Shown here: in pieces, positions 53,881 to 64,000 of the stretch
Numbering within the stretch: the stretch's first letter is position 1
How the letters are laid out: each line of letters starts with the position of its first letter
From: Metellina segmentata
Lineage: Eukaryota > Arthropoda > Arachnida > Araneae > Tetragnathidae
DNA: 64,000 nucleotides
NCBI GenBank assembly: GCA_947359465.1
Contig: OX375876.1
Span: 84,838,359-84,902,358, forward strand
Direction of reading: 5' to 3'
Notes under the pieces: model-generated
Seen by the model: the letters and a program-made list of their open reading frames with translations, nothing else
Told to the model about the DNA's origin: nothing
Database searches by the model: none
Position numbers and translations under genes: made by a program

Positions 53881-56693
53881 TATTGATAGGATTTTTGTTC
53901 ACATTCATTACCTTTGAAGAGATTTGTTGACTAACTTCAAATCATCGAATTTAAACTTTTCGCCTTTACTATCAAGGTACAAATTTATTTCTTAAAAAAT
54001 ATCACAACCAGTTTTATTTTTGTTGAAGGGTTATATTTCAAGTTGGTTGCCTATATTTTTTCTGGTAACGCGCAATGACACACCCAGCTCTTCACTGGTT
54101 TCGGCATTCAAAAAAGAGATGCCGGATATATGTGAAAATTAATTTTTTTTTGTATCATGCAGTCTTGTAATCTGTTTAGTAGTATATAAAGAATAAAACT
54201 GCTCAAGAGTATGATAAAGTGAAATGGAAATTTTTAAACGTCTGAAAGCAGTGGAGAAGCTATAGGTATGTTGGGCATACAATCTTCAGCCTTTGGACCA
54301 CAGAGAATAAGATTTTCCAATTTAAACCTCATGTGAACAAAATTATCAGGTCATGTTAGGGCTTCTGATACCCTGGCTACGCCACTGATACATTGCAAAC
54401 AAAGAAATTCATTAAATGAGTCCACTATCTAAAGACAAAAGTGTAATAGCAGGCACTCAACGATTGATTACAACTGCGAAAAGTTGCCATGAATATGCAA
54501 GGTTTCTTTGGATGGAGGATGCGGTTTATGACGCGTTTTGCGTAAGTAATCTTAATTGATGGAAATTGCCTCTAATTTCAACACTCGGCTGTTTATCAGC
54601 ACGGAACTTACAGAGTTTACAAGCCGAGTGCGTGCTTCATTAGAAAAGGCAAAATTGAAGATAAAATTTGTATGTGTTTTGAAAATTTTATTCTCGGCGA
54701 AAACAAATTTTTCATGATTAAATATTTTTGTCTGGTTTACAGCACATTTCGTGAGCATACTATTTCGGATTGAAGTTTTTATATTGTACCTTTTCCTTCT
54801 GTAAGTATTAAGACTATTAAGGGGGTTTGCTTGTGAAGATTTATGGCAGAAGAATGTTAAATTTACTTGAAATTATCTAAAACTAGCATCATCATAAGAA
54901 ACTATCTGCATATCCTCCTAAAATATGAATTTTTTAGGGGTTCATTGATGTACTAATATCTTCAGTTAATTATTTTTCGAAGCGTCTGTCAACTGCTTTT
55001 AAAGATTCGCTTAAAATTTGTTACTATTTATGAGATTTCTAGCCGTAGTAGATTAAGATTTCCCTCCTCGGCATCAGCTTGAGCACATTTGATGGTATTT
55101 GAAAATATAAGAGAAAACCTTACAAGTGTGTCTGGTAAACAGAAGCCATACAAGTTTTCGTCAGCGCAGTGCAGATCGTTTTTGATTCTATTGTGTTCTG
55201 ATGCGTCTTTGCAAGAAATGGCGGAATCTGGAAGAACATGCTCATGGAAAAATCTCCAGTGGATTTTTAAAGATAAGAAGGTACTCTAATGTTTTATTTT
55301 ATTCATTTAATAACCATTTAAGCACTGTTTAGGATTACGACTATTATGCTTTAAATTTTCCTCTATGAGAATCCCTTTATCTTTACAAAATGTTTTTTAA
55401 AATCTAATATATGCTGTCAAGCTTGATGATCACATTGAAAAAAAAAATCAATGCTTTCTGATGTACGTTTCATTCTGTATGATTTTGATTACAGTACTTA
55501 TTATAAGACAAGCTCTACTATTTTTTTGTAGATACTGTTAAAATAATTGTTGAGATAGATTTGAAACTTAATTTCCCTCGTGTTGTCATGTGATTTTCCC
55601 CTTCAGCATTGGTCCTGGATCATTGCCAATAGCCCATTAAGCTTGTTGCTCCAGTGCGACGTTAATTCAACTACTTACTTACTTAAACGAAGGTAGCTTT
55701 GTGTTTTTAAAACGTCTGACATATGGAAGAAGACATAAAATGCTACTAGAAAAGGCAGCTTGTGTGCACTTTACAGCTGTTCTAACAATTTAACTTTTAA
55801 TTCAGAGGGAGAAGAGACAGACATGAAATTAGCTTCCTTTCGTGTTTTTGATGCATTCATACTATTTTTGTATTTTGCACGATGCGTCCAAAATTTTAAT
55901 CTTAGAATTCAAATATCTTCTGATCAATTTTCACGTGCGTGATGGGGAACTGACTCACAATTCTAACAAGAATATTTTGTGCTATTTTTTAAATGTAATA
56001 TTTGCATTTATCAAAGGAAATTTTCTTTATCTAAACAGTGAAGAAAATATTTACAGTTGGCAATATAGGTTGAATGAACACAAAAGCAACGACAGAAAGA
56101 TCCCAAGTTGACGTCTAGGCCTTCTCAACGAGCAAATCTTATCTGTTTGCTATCTATACGGTTATGAGGCAAGCATTAAGCTGACAGATAAAAATTCACA
56201 ACAGTTAAAAACATACTCATTTATGTAAAACATCATACACAAATAGAGTTTGAATAAGTTTCTTACAAGAAGATAGTAAAATATTGAAGTTTCGAATTTA
56301 TTCGAGATACTGAATTTTAAATAGTATTTAATATGCCTCCAGTTCAAAATTCAAACTATCTCATACAACAGCTCAATATTTTTATAGAAATTTAGATGTA
56401 GTTTAAATTCCAACAAATAATTGCCGCTGAGCATATTAAAAATTCATAAATGTCAATTATTTTCAATATACCTGATAAAAAAAAGCTCGAACTTTGAGTA
56501 AAGATTAGAAAATTACAAGGGAAAATAGACACGAATTATGTAGTTTTATAAAAGTTGACTTAGAAACTCAGAAAAAGTATCGGGTTCGAAAAAGAAAAAC
56601 CGTGCATTATCGTTAAATTATTATTCAAAAATTATATTTTCAAATAATTACTCGCAGCCACCCCCATATTCCCTACTTGTCCTCATGAACTAC
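53881..56693. other. Spacer, apart from a SINE tail, no gene supported
   Basis: A short open stretch at 55089-55289 ends in an AAG|gtactc donor-like site but resembles no protein I know, so I do not call it an exon. Apart from the SINE tail at 55590-55680 I see no named repeat. Confidence 0.5.
55590..55680 (+). repeat. SINE 3' tail fragment
   Basis: TGGTCCTGGATCATTGCCAA, then TAGCCCATTAAGC, TTGTTGCTCCAGTGCGACGT and TAATTCAA, the 3' end of the SINE family. Confidence 0.65.
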
Positions 56694-56760
56694 AAATATA
56701 TATATATATCCCCTAGTACTCATTGTGGTACTTGTAAAAATGTGTATTTATATATATATA
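56694..56760. repeat. (TA)n-rich sequence at a transposon target
   Basis: Two TATATATATA runs flank a short unique stretch. The second run directly borders the transposon at 56761, which uses TA targets. Confidence 0.7.
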
Positions 56761-58263
56761 CAGGGTGGTCCCGAATTCATGGTACAAACTTTAATGGTAG
56801 GTACAGGACATTGTAACAATGATTTATTGTATAGGAATGTATAGTCGCAAGTGACGCGGTGAGGCGAAAACAGGGGAAATAACGGCCGAAAGGAAAAACA
56901 AAGATTTTATTGAAAGCGTTGTTGACAAGTGTCATGTTTACAGTAATTGTTCAAAATTGCGTCCACCAGTATCGATACATGCTTGACAGCGTCGGTGGAG
57001 CGATTGGCGTACACGTTCAAAGATGCCTGGTATTTCACGCACACCTGCAGCAGCTACAGATAAGCGAGCGACGAGATCCTCATCTGAGTCAACTGGAGTC
57101 TCATAAACAAGATGCTTTAGATGTCCCCATAAAAAGTAATCGAGGCTCGATAAATCGGGAGATCGGGGTGGCCAAGGGACTGGTCCACCACGCCCAATCC
57201 ATCGAGTACCAAACGTGGCATTCAGGTAATTCCGTACATCAATGCTGAAGTGTGCTGGCGCCCCATCGTGCTGAAACCACATGCGGTTACGAATGGCGAT
57301 CGGAACATCATGCAGCAGTTGTGGTAACACTTCTTTCAGAAAAATAAGATAGCTTCCGCCAGTGAGCCGCGTGGGTAGTAAGTATGGGCCAATCAAAAAG
57401 TCGTTCACAATACCAGCCCACACATTAATACTGAAACGTTGTTGAAACGCATGTCGACGCGTTGCATGTGGATTATCGGTTGCCCACACATGGGAATTGT
57501 GCGCATTAAAGACACCCTCGCGTGAAAATGTCGCTTCATCTGTAAATAGCACATAATCTACGAAATCCGGCTGCAACGCACATTGCTGCATCACCCACAG
57601 GCAGAAGTTCACGCGGCGAGGATAATCTGCCGGATTCAATGCTTGTACTTTCTGAAAATGGAAGGGGTGTAAGCGATTTTCGTTTAACACTCTGCATACA
57701 GTCTGATGACTCACACCTACGTCACGCGCAACAGTTCTTGTGCTTGACTCGGGTCTATCAGCCACAATGTTCAAGATGCTTTCTTCCAGCCTTGGAGTGC
57801 GTACAGCTCTTACTCGACCAGCGCCATGTCTGTTGACGTCGAACGCACCTGTTTCACAAAGTTGACGATGTAACCGTTGAAAAATTCTATGATCCGGCAT
57901 TCGTCGATCAGGATACTCCGCGCGATACATTCGTAACGCAGCTCTGCCGTTACCATTTGCACGGCCGTACATGTAATGCATGTCTGCTTTTTCTGCATAC
58001 GTAAAGTCACCCATCGTCTACGGCAGCACAATTGTGAATGGCGCTTTTCCCTACTGCGATGCATCATGTTCAACAGCGGCTAGACATCTACTGCCCTCGA
58101 CCGGCAATGATACCAACCGATCACTCCATTTCTCTTTCCTTTTATTTCCCCTGTTTACGCCTCACCGCGTCACTTGCGACTATACATTCCTATACAATAA
58201 ATCATTGTTACAATGTCCTGTACCTACCATTAAAGTTTGTACCATGAATTCGGGACCACCCTG
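56761..58263 (-). mobile_element. Intact-looking Tc1/mariner-superfamily transposon, 1503 bp
   Basis: Terminal inverted repeats of 122 bp start CAGGGTGGTCCCGAATTCAT. The outer 106 bases match perfectly between the ends and only one mismatch follows before pairing stops (56761-56882 against 58142-58263). TA dinucleotides flank both sides (56759-56760, 58264-58265). A single uninterrupted transposase gene fills the interior on the - strand. The near-identity of the ends and the intact gene argue for very recent transposition. Confidence 0.95.
56938..58014 (-). CDS. Transposase, DUF4817-type HTH plus DDE domain (DD41D spacing)
   Basis: The 358-residue protein catalyses cut-and-paste transposition of its own element. 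Residues 1-60 (YAEKADMHYMYGRANGNGRA, YPDRRMPDHRIFQRLHRQL) match the DUF4817 helix-turn-helix. A second HTH lies at about 70-115 (ESSTRTVARDVGVSHQTVCR). The catalytic core follows: Asp159 in FTDEATF, Asp250 in QHDGAPAH, and a last acidic residue in SPDLSSLDYFLW. By alignment with mariner, that residue is Asp292, leaving 41 residues between the second and third, so DD41D. Asp287 is the alternative. The start is the first Met after the inverted repeat. No stop or frameshift, so it could be active. The assignment to a named DD41D family such as rosa is only suggested by the spacing. Confidence 0.94.
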   Translation of the reverse strand: MGDFTYAEKADMHYMYGRANGNGRAALRMYRAEYPDRRMPDHRIFQRLHRQLCETGAFDVNRHGAGRVRAVRTPRLEESILNIVADRPESSTRTVARDVGVSHQTVCRVLNENRLHPFHFQKVQALNPADYPRRVNFCLWVMQQCALQPDFVDYVLFTDEATFSREGVFNAHNSHVWATDNPHATRRHAFQQRFSINVWAGIVNDFLIGPYLLPTRLTGGSYLIFLKEVLPQLLHDVPIAIRNRMWFQHDGAPAHFSIDVRNYLNATFGTRWIGRGGPVPWPPRSPDLSSLDYFLWGHLKHLVYETPVDSDEDLVARLSVAAAGVREIPGIFERVRQSLHRRCQACIDTGGRNFEQLL

Positions 58264-59517
58264 TATATCTTATTTCCGTTTAGAAAATGTTATGCTTTTA
58301 TTATAAACACAAAAGTGGTTTGTAACCTTTTGAACATTACAGAAAAAAACTTTTCATATTTCCCAGGGATCTTGAACCCCGTTACCACGTTACTCAAGAC
58401 AGTTTCTGAATGGTGTAGTGTGGTGGGCGAGCACTTAAATGGTAGTCAGAAGAAATAGGGGCGTCCGAAAGACATACAAAGTATGTCTCCAACTTCGAAT
58501 AAACATGGCCGGCAATAAATTTCCTAGAATTTATTTTAAACTTATTCGGTCGTTGTTAATTTTTGCGATTGTTATGAAAGATAATTTTGAATTTACATAT
58601 TATGTCCTTAATTTGCATCAGTGTATTCAAAAAGCACTTATGAAGGACAGTATTTTGTAATTAAAACACAAGCTGAAGCTATTTATATTAAAGAATAAGG
58701 AAATTCCGTACATTAGAGGTAAAATATATGTCCTAATTCGTCAACAATCGACAAAAAAAACCGTTTAAAGCAATGTTAGTTCAACATTACGGCATTAAGA
58801 AATCGAGAGAAAGAAGACTGGACCATCCTAATTATTTTCTGAATACGTGCTTGATAAAGGAAGTTCATTTAGAAAACCAAATGGTTTTGAGAAGAGGCGG
58901 CTTGCTGAGGTTTACACGCGCGCAGCTCAAAGCTCAAGTAAGACCCGGATGGTACCAATGACCCCAAGTGAGGGTCTTGATTTCTCGTGTTTAATCGATA
59001 CTTTCATCTTTCCATCGTTTATTACAATCTGATATAGTGTGATGTCTTTTTTATTTGTCTCGCATGACGGCGTTTCATAATGGTTTGCTGACATATCTAC
59101 AATCGCATATTTATCAAGAAGTCGCTGTACGAAAAAGTGCACCTGCGCATCGTGAGAATCTTGGCATTTGCCACTGTTTTTTCCTCAAAAGATAAAATAG
59201 ATTTTGTGTCAGATAAAAAGAAATCAGTATTTCATAGTTGAAATTTATTGAAATAATACATGCAATTGTTTCAGAAGTTAAAGATTTGATCATTTTGATG
59301 TATTAACTATGCATTCGACAGATTCTTTTAAACAGAAACTCGAAGGTAGACAACTTATTGTCTTACATTTGCCTTATCAGTAGAAAATGGAATAATAAGA
59401 ATGGATTTTGCATTGTAAATTATTTGTAGTCTTATGCTAAGAGAATGCATATGTTTTATAATTTCTCAGAATAAAGTCAAAGGCACTTTATTTCAGCCAT
59501 GCAAGGTCACTTTCAAA
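58264..59517. other. Spacer, no gene supported
   Basis: Several short open stretches (60-75 codons, for example 58439-58660 and 58773-58961) show no family motif. No repeat was identified until the tandem array. Confidence 0.5.
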
Positions 59518-61245
59518 TTTCTAGGGTATTGACTGGATGCAGAACTCATTTTTATCAGGTTTAAAAAGGCATGGCAATGTGGATGATGGTTCTAGGGTAT
59601 TGACGGAAATTTCTAGGGTATTGACTGGATGCAGAACTCATTTTTATCAGGTTTAATAAAGCATGACAATGTGGATGATGGTTCTAGGGTATTGACGGAA
59701 ATTTCTAGGGTATTGACTGGATGCAGAACTCATTTTTATCAGGTTTAATAAGGCATGACAATGTGGATGATGGTTCTAGGGTATTGACGGAAATTTCTAG
59801 GGTATTGACTGGATGCAGAACTCATTTTTATCAGGTTTAATAAGGCATGACAATGTAAATAATGGTTCTAGGGTATTGACGGAAATTTCTAGGGTACTGA
59901 CTGGATGCAGAACTCATTTTTATCAGGTTTAATAAGGCATGACAATGTGGATGATGGTTCTAAGGTATTGACGGAAATTTCTAGGGTATTGACTGGATGC
60001 AGAACTCATTTTTATCAGGTTTAATAAGGCATGATAATGTGGATGATGGTTCTAGGGTATTGACGGAAATTTCTAGGGTATTGACTGGATGCAGAACTCA
60101 TTTTTATCAGGTTAATTAGGCATGACAATGTGGATGATGGTTCTAGGGTATTGACGGAAATTTCTAGGGTATTGACTGGATGCAGAACTCATTTTTATCA
60201 GGTTTAATAAGGCATGACAATGTGGATGATGGTTCTAGGGTATTGACGGAAATTTCTAGGGTATTGACTGGATGCAGAACTCATTTTTATCAGGTTTAAT
60301 AAGGCATGACACTGTGGATGATGGTTCTATTGTATTGACGGAAATTTCTAGGGTATTGACTGGATGCAGAACTCATTTTTATCAGGTTTAATAAGGCATG
60401 ACAATGTGGATGATGGTTCTAGGGTATTGACGGAAATTTCTAGGGTATTGACTGGATGCAGAACTCATTTTTATCAGGTTTAATAAGGCATGACAATGTG
60501 GATGATGGTTCTAGGGTATTGACGGAAATTTCTAGGGTATTGACTGGATGCAGAACTCATTTTTATCAGGTTTAATAAGGCATGACAATGTGGATGATGG
60601 TTCTAGGGTATTGACGGAAATTTCTAGGGTATTGACTGGATGCAGAACTCATTTTTATCAGGTTTAATAAGGCATGACACTGTGGATGATGGTTCTATTG
60701 TATTGACGGAAATTTCTAGGGTATTGACTGGATGCAGAACTCATTTTTATCGGGTTTAATAAGGCATGACAATGTGGATGATGGTTCTAGGGTATTGACG
60801 GAAATTTCTAGGGTATTGACTGGATGCAGAACTCATTTTTATCAGGTTTAATAAGGCATGAAAATGTGGATGATGGTTCTAGGGTATTGACGGAAATTTC
60901 TAGGGTATTGACTGGATGCAGAACTCATTTTTATCAGGTTTAATAAGGCATGACAATGTGGATGATGGTTCTAGGGTATTTATTGACGGAAATTTCTAGG
61001 GTATTGACTGGATGCAGAACTCATTTTTATCAGGTTTAATAAGGCATGACAATGTGGATGATGGTTCTAGGGTATTGACGGAAATTTCTGGGGTATTGAC
61101 TGGATGCAGAACTCATTTTTATCAGGTTTAATAAGGCATGACAATGTGGATGATGGTTCTAGGGTATTGACGGAAATTTCTAGGGTATTGACTGGATGCA
61201 GAACTCATTTTTATCAGGTTTAATAAGGCATGACAATGTGGATGA
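59518..61245 (+). repeat. 92-bp tandem array, about 19 copies
   Basis: The unit begins CTAGGGTATTGACTGGATGC and contains a second, internal TTCTAGGGTATTGACGGAAA, so each monomer has two diverged copies of a ~20-bp word. The period is 92 bp in almost every step; one unit has a 1-base loss (near 60113) and one a 4-base gain (near 60975). Copies differ by only a few bases. A shared variant (CACTGTGG plus TTCTATTGTATTG) recurs exactly 368 bp apart (60310 and 60678), a four-unit higher-order step. No open reading frame spans the array. Confidence 0.97.
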
Positions 61246-61610
61246 CAAGAATCAGGGTTGAAATTAGTCGTGGCCAGATTTTTAAATACAACCTACTTTC
61301 CATGCGAGATTCTTTTAACACTTGAGGAATTCTCATGTATGGGAGAGAGTGAGTCAAAGTTTCACTACATTTGGACTACGAGGCCCCCACCAGTCAGGAT
61401 ATACAACTGACTTCAGAACCATTTTAGATTGTATATAAGAAATTGAATTAAATATTATTAAAAACTCGATTTTTAACTTGCATACAAGAATAACTATCGA
61501 ATATTATTAACAGCTGAATCCCCCTGGGACATAGGCCGAACGCAAGACAAACAATAAAATAAAATAAGTACATTTTAATTAAAAAAAAACTGTTTTTCAA
61601 AATATAATTT
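61246..61610. other. Short spacer, no gene supported
   Basis: It starts with ATCAGGGTTGAAATTAGTCG, which resembles a hAT end, but no partner or target duplication was found. Otherwise unremarkable. Confidence 0.45.
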
Positions 61611-61855
61611 AAGGCCCCGGTAACCCAGTTGGAAGAGCAACGGATTAGCAGGGGCTGGTGCAAGTTAAATCTGTCGCGGCCTCGAATGTCCTGTTCGTGA
61701 AATTTGGAGGGTGGGGTGCTAGTTCAGGGTTGACCAGTTTAATGGACCGTGGTTCAAATTTACGACGCGTTGTTCTTGCTGGAACTGAGCCCGAACTGTC
61801 GTCTATAACCCGTTGCGTTGCTCCAGTGCGACGTTTCCCAGAATAATGAATTGCC
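61611..61855 (+). mobile_element. tRNA-derived SINE, second nearly full copy
   Basis: The head reads GGCCCCGGTAACCCAGTTGG then AAGAGCAACGG, close to a tRNA D-arm with box A. The body has GGCTGGTGCAAGTTAAATCT, ATTTGGAGGGTGGGGTGCTA and GGACCGTGGTTC. The 3' end is AACCCGTTGCGTTGCTCCAG then TGCGACGTTTCCC. Compared with 26031 the head is better preserved and the tail is shorter. Confidence 0.8.
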
Positions 61856-62279
61856 AAAAAAACACTAGCACAGTTTAGCTTATGCAGAATACATATCCCA
61901 CTTATATTCGTCATTTGTTGCGTCTGCCAGTGCATATATAAGACGATAGACATCTGTGGAAGCATCTAGAGCCGTTTCTGGCGTGAATGGCACATAATCA
62001 CGATTTTAACAATTTGTAATGTTATTTAATAGTTGGAGCTCGTGAGATGGGACATAGCCGTGACTACAAGCATTCTAGCAAAAGCTGTAACTTACAACAG
62101 TAGTGTGGCCATAAAAAAACCTCACCAGCTTCAGCTTGCAAGAATCATTTCACGCCATATTGTGCAACACTGCCTCAAATAACATCGGAATACAATACTG
62201 GGCTCTCAACAAACATAAGATTATGCAACCTTCTCTCAAAGATATGGGCTTTAGGAGCCGACTTCCAACTTGAGTACCT
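61856..62279. other. Spacer leading into a Tc1-like remnant
   Basis: No clear feature. The 5' part of the following Tc1-like element probably begins somewhere here, but I found no inverted repeat to fix it. Confidence 0.4.
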
Positions 62280-62949
62280 TAGGATGAATACTCGGACACA
62301 CAGCTATGTGCCACTCCTGGCCCCGAGAAAACCACCACTGTACACTTGACAATTGGGAAAAAATAACCTGGTCTAAGAAGTCGCGTTTCTAATTGTTTCT
62401 TGCAAATAAAAGCTTCTGTGTGTGATGTAAACACCATGCAGCCATGGATTCCGCGTGTCAATGGAGTATTGTTCAGGCTGATAGTGACTCCTTACAGGTA
62501 TGGAATTTATGTAGATGCTTTCAATGGTCCTTAGTGTGTCTACAAACTCTTCTGATAGTTGAACGCTATGTTTGCATCCTTTCCGACGAGTTACACCCGT
62601 TCATTTCGGATGGGTTTTTCCTCCAACAGGACACTGGCGACGCCATACAAGGCTAGACAAGCCAAATTATGGTTTGAACGAGTTGGGGATCTTGCTATTT
62701 CTACTTAAGTCACCAGAGCTCAATGTTATCGAACACATCTAAAATGCTATGCTATGCACTGTGGAACTCAACCTAGTCGTGAACCGCTCTGAAATAAGTA
62801 TGGTGTTCAATGCGTACAGAATACTCTCATGATTCCACAGCTCGTAGAACTGCAGAAATACGACGGGGCATGATTCCACAGCTCATGGAATCATGACCCG
62901 TCGTATTCCTGTAGTTCTACGCTCCCGTGGGTGGTTTACCAGGTATTAG
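62280..62949 (+). pseudogene. Tc1-like transposase, inactivated
   Basis: Fragments in family order: ERYVCILSDELHPFISDGFF followed by LQQDTGDAIQG (second catalytic Asp in QQD, 62630-62632), then, one frameshift later, KSPELNVIEHI (third acidic residue Glu, 62731-62733) with a TAA where the family has Trp, and finally MTRRIPVVLRSRGWFTRY to a TAG at 62947-62949. The spacing QQD to IEH of about 34 codons fits DD34E. Many stops lie upstream (62310-62480). It is related in type to, but not a copy of, the remnant at 52500. Confidence 0.85.
62844..62920. repeat. 35-bp inverted duplication (hairpin) in the Tc1 remnant
   Basis: The arms 62844-62878 and 62886-62920 are reverse complements with about five mismatches, separated by 7 bases. 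The right arm is the coding copy (part of the RRIPVV region). The left arm is its inverted duplicate. CATGATTCCACAGCTC also occurs directly repeated at 62828 and 62869. Confidence 0.9.
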
Positions 62950-62999
62950 ATTAGTGTACCAGTTTATCTGGCACATCAGTGTTCTTAAAGGAATATGAG

Positions 63000-63075
63000 A
63001 GAATACAGACGTGGCCTACTGCGCTAGCAACCTGTGAGCTGTAGATAGCGCAGGTTTGATTCCTCCCTGGGTGTA
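63000..63075 (+). other. tRNA-like fragment
   Basis: GCGCAGGTTTGATTCCTCCC contains a near-canonical box B (GGTTTGATTCC), preceded by a CTAGCAACCTGTGAGC stretch. No full cloverleaf could be drawn. Probably a SINE head or pseudo-tRNA. Confidence 0.25.
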
Positions 63076-63369
63076 TTTCCATGTAGAGAATATATAAGTA
63101 GAGTGAGTAATGGAAATAATTCTATAACTCGGTGATTTTTTTCCAATTTTAGAATTTCAACCAGCAAAATGATATTTAAAAACTAAGCTATTTGCACTTG
63201 GGCCAGCATCATTATCCATTCAAATATACAATCAGGGTTTGGAATCAGGCCAAGTTTTTTTCATCCGCAGTGAGTAGGAGAAATTTTTTTTTTCATTTCC
63301 GCTTTGATTTTGCGCGGACGAATAAATTTCTAGCCAGACAATAAATCTTTTAACTGAAGTCAGTTCTTT

Positions 63370-63600
63370 TTTCTATTTCCTAGACCGTTAAAGACAGAGT
63401 AAAAATTTCGACTGATTTGAAAACTGCGGAAAATTTCAGTTTAGATTGATACCTAAAAATATAATTTTTTTTTAAATAAATAATTTTTAATTGAATATAT
63501 CTTCAACGGATTTGAAATCTGCGGAAAATTTTACACCAGATTAATACCTTACATCACGGGCACGGGTAACGCAGGACTAGCCACGCAGTGACTAGTACTT
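63370..63600 (-). repeat. TACTAG-type repeat, reverse orientation
   Basis: Read on the - strand it starts TACTAGTCACTGCGTGGCTA, then CGTTACCCGTGCCCGTGATG, then the recurrent GATTTCAAATCCGTTGAAG block. A second copy of that block lies at 63384-63450. It is the same family as 31632 and 34885. Confidence 0.6.
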
Positions 63601-64000
63601 AGATAAATTCAAATTTTTTAAAAATTGTAGTATCGACTACCAAAAATTATAATTTTAGAAAATATTGAGGGTATGATAGAGCTTTGATTTATTTTGCTGT
63701 CTAATTTTTGGTGCTTTCCTCCATTATTTTTATTTTGTTGGATGACTCATAAGTTTTTCACAGACGATGTTGAAATACTGCATTTTATGTCATGGTAATA
63801 GCAATTCACTGAAATACACACATTAAAAAAAAAATTATACTTTTCGAGACATTTTTTTAAATGAGTTCACTTAAGTGACTTAAAACTTGTAATTTAATTT
63901 TGGGCGATGAATACAAATATCAATAGATCATTTTAAAAATTCGATGTCCTAAAATGTTTGTGTATTGTTAGTTACATAGAGTACTTTGTTTTTTTAAATC
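63601..64000. other. AT-rich end of window, nothing recognised
   Basis: No coding stretch or repeat identified. Confidence 0.5.

Noticed and set aside
55089..55289. 66-codon open stretch ending in a donor-like AAG|gtactc
   Set aside because: No matching acceptor or partner exon and no recognised protein similarity; chance in AT-rich DNA is likely.
59518..61245. CRISPR-like array
   Set aside because: The repeats are contiguous 92-bp monomers without unique spacers, in a eukaryotic genome.
63000..63075. Functional tRNA gene
   Set aside because: Only box B is convincing; no cloverleaf.
61255..63260. hAT element between CAGGGTTGAAATTAGTCG (61255) and CAGGGTTTGGAATCAGG (63234)
   Set aside because: Both words are in the same orientation, so they cannot be inverted ends, and no target duplication was found.

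Overview
The window looks like AT-rich nuclear DNA of an arthropod, most likely an arachnid and probably a spider. The reasons are one intron-rich, animal-type gene spread over about 37 kb and the mix of interspersed elements: Jockey and CR1 LINEs, a Tc1/mariner family with a DUF4817-type transposase, hAT MITEs, and SINEs with a recurring 3' tail. The species assignment is inference; no rRNA or mitochondrial marker is present.

The only host gene I can support is a complete orthologue of CASC3 (MLN51, Barentsz), the fourth core subunit of the exon junction complex. It lies on the + strand in 12 coding exons between 5243 and 42032. All exon junctions keep one frame and use GT donors and AG acceptors, giving 743 codons plus a stop. 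The conserved eIF4AIII/RNA-binding (Btz/SELOR) segment is split over exons 4 and 5. The C-terminal half is Arg/Gly-rich and then Pro-rich, with short conserved blocks (RPKRYSS; GITYYYP; a PPPPER end). The 3' UTR has a good first poly(A) signal at 42576 and may run as far as about 47060.

Layout: 1-1714, AT-rich flank with a diverged direct duplication. 1715-4555, 5'-truncated Jockey LINE (- strand). 4556-5242, CASC3 upstream region. 5243-42032, CASC3, whose introns hold hAT elements (one with a second transposon nested in it), Tigger/pogo remnants, a mariner fragment, a piggyBac-like TTAA element, a SINE, TACTAG-type dispersed repeats and a dead DUF4817-type transposon. 42033-47890, 3' UTR and AT-rich flank. 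47890-50395, 5'-truncated CR1-like LINE (- strand). 50396-56760, SINE tails, a dead Tc1 and the 3' end of another LINE. 56761-58263, an apparently intact mariner-type transposon with 122-bp inverted repeats. 59518-61245, a 92-bp tandem array of about 19 copies with a 4-unit higher-order duplication. 61611-64000, another SINE, a dead Tc1 with an inverted duplication, and dispersed repeats.

The most interesting points are: the intact DD41D-spaced transposon next to a decayed relative inside CASC3; the 15-bp tail shared by the SINE family and the Jockey LINE; the transposon-in-transposon in intron 1; and the 92-bp satellite-like array. I found no RNA gene I would call functional, no CRISPR, and nothing resembling an operon.
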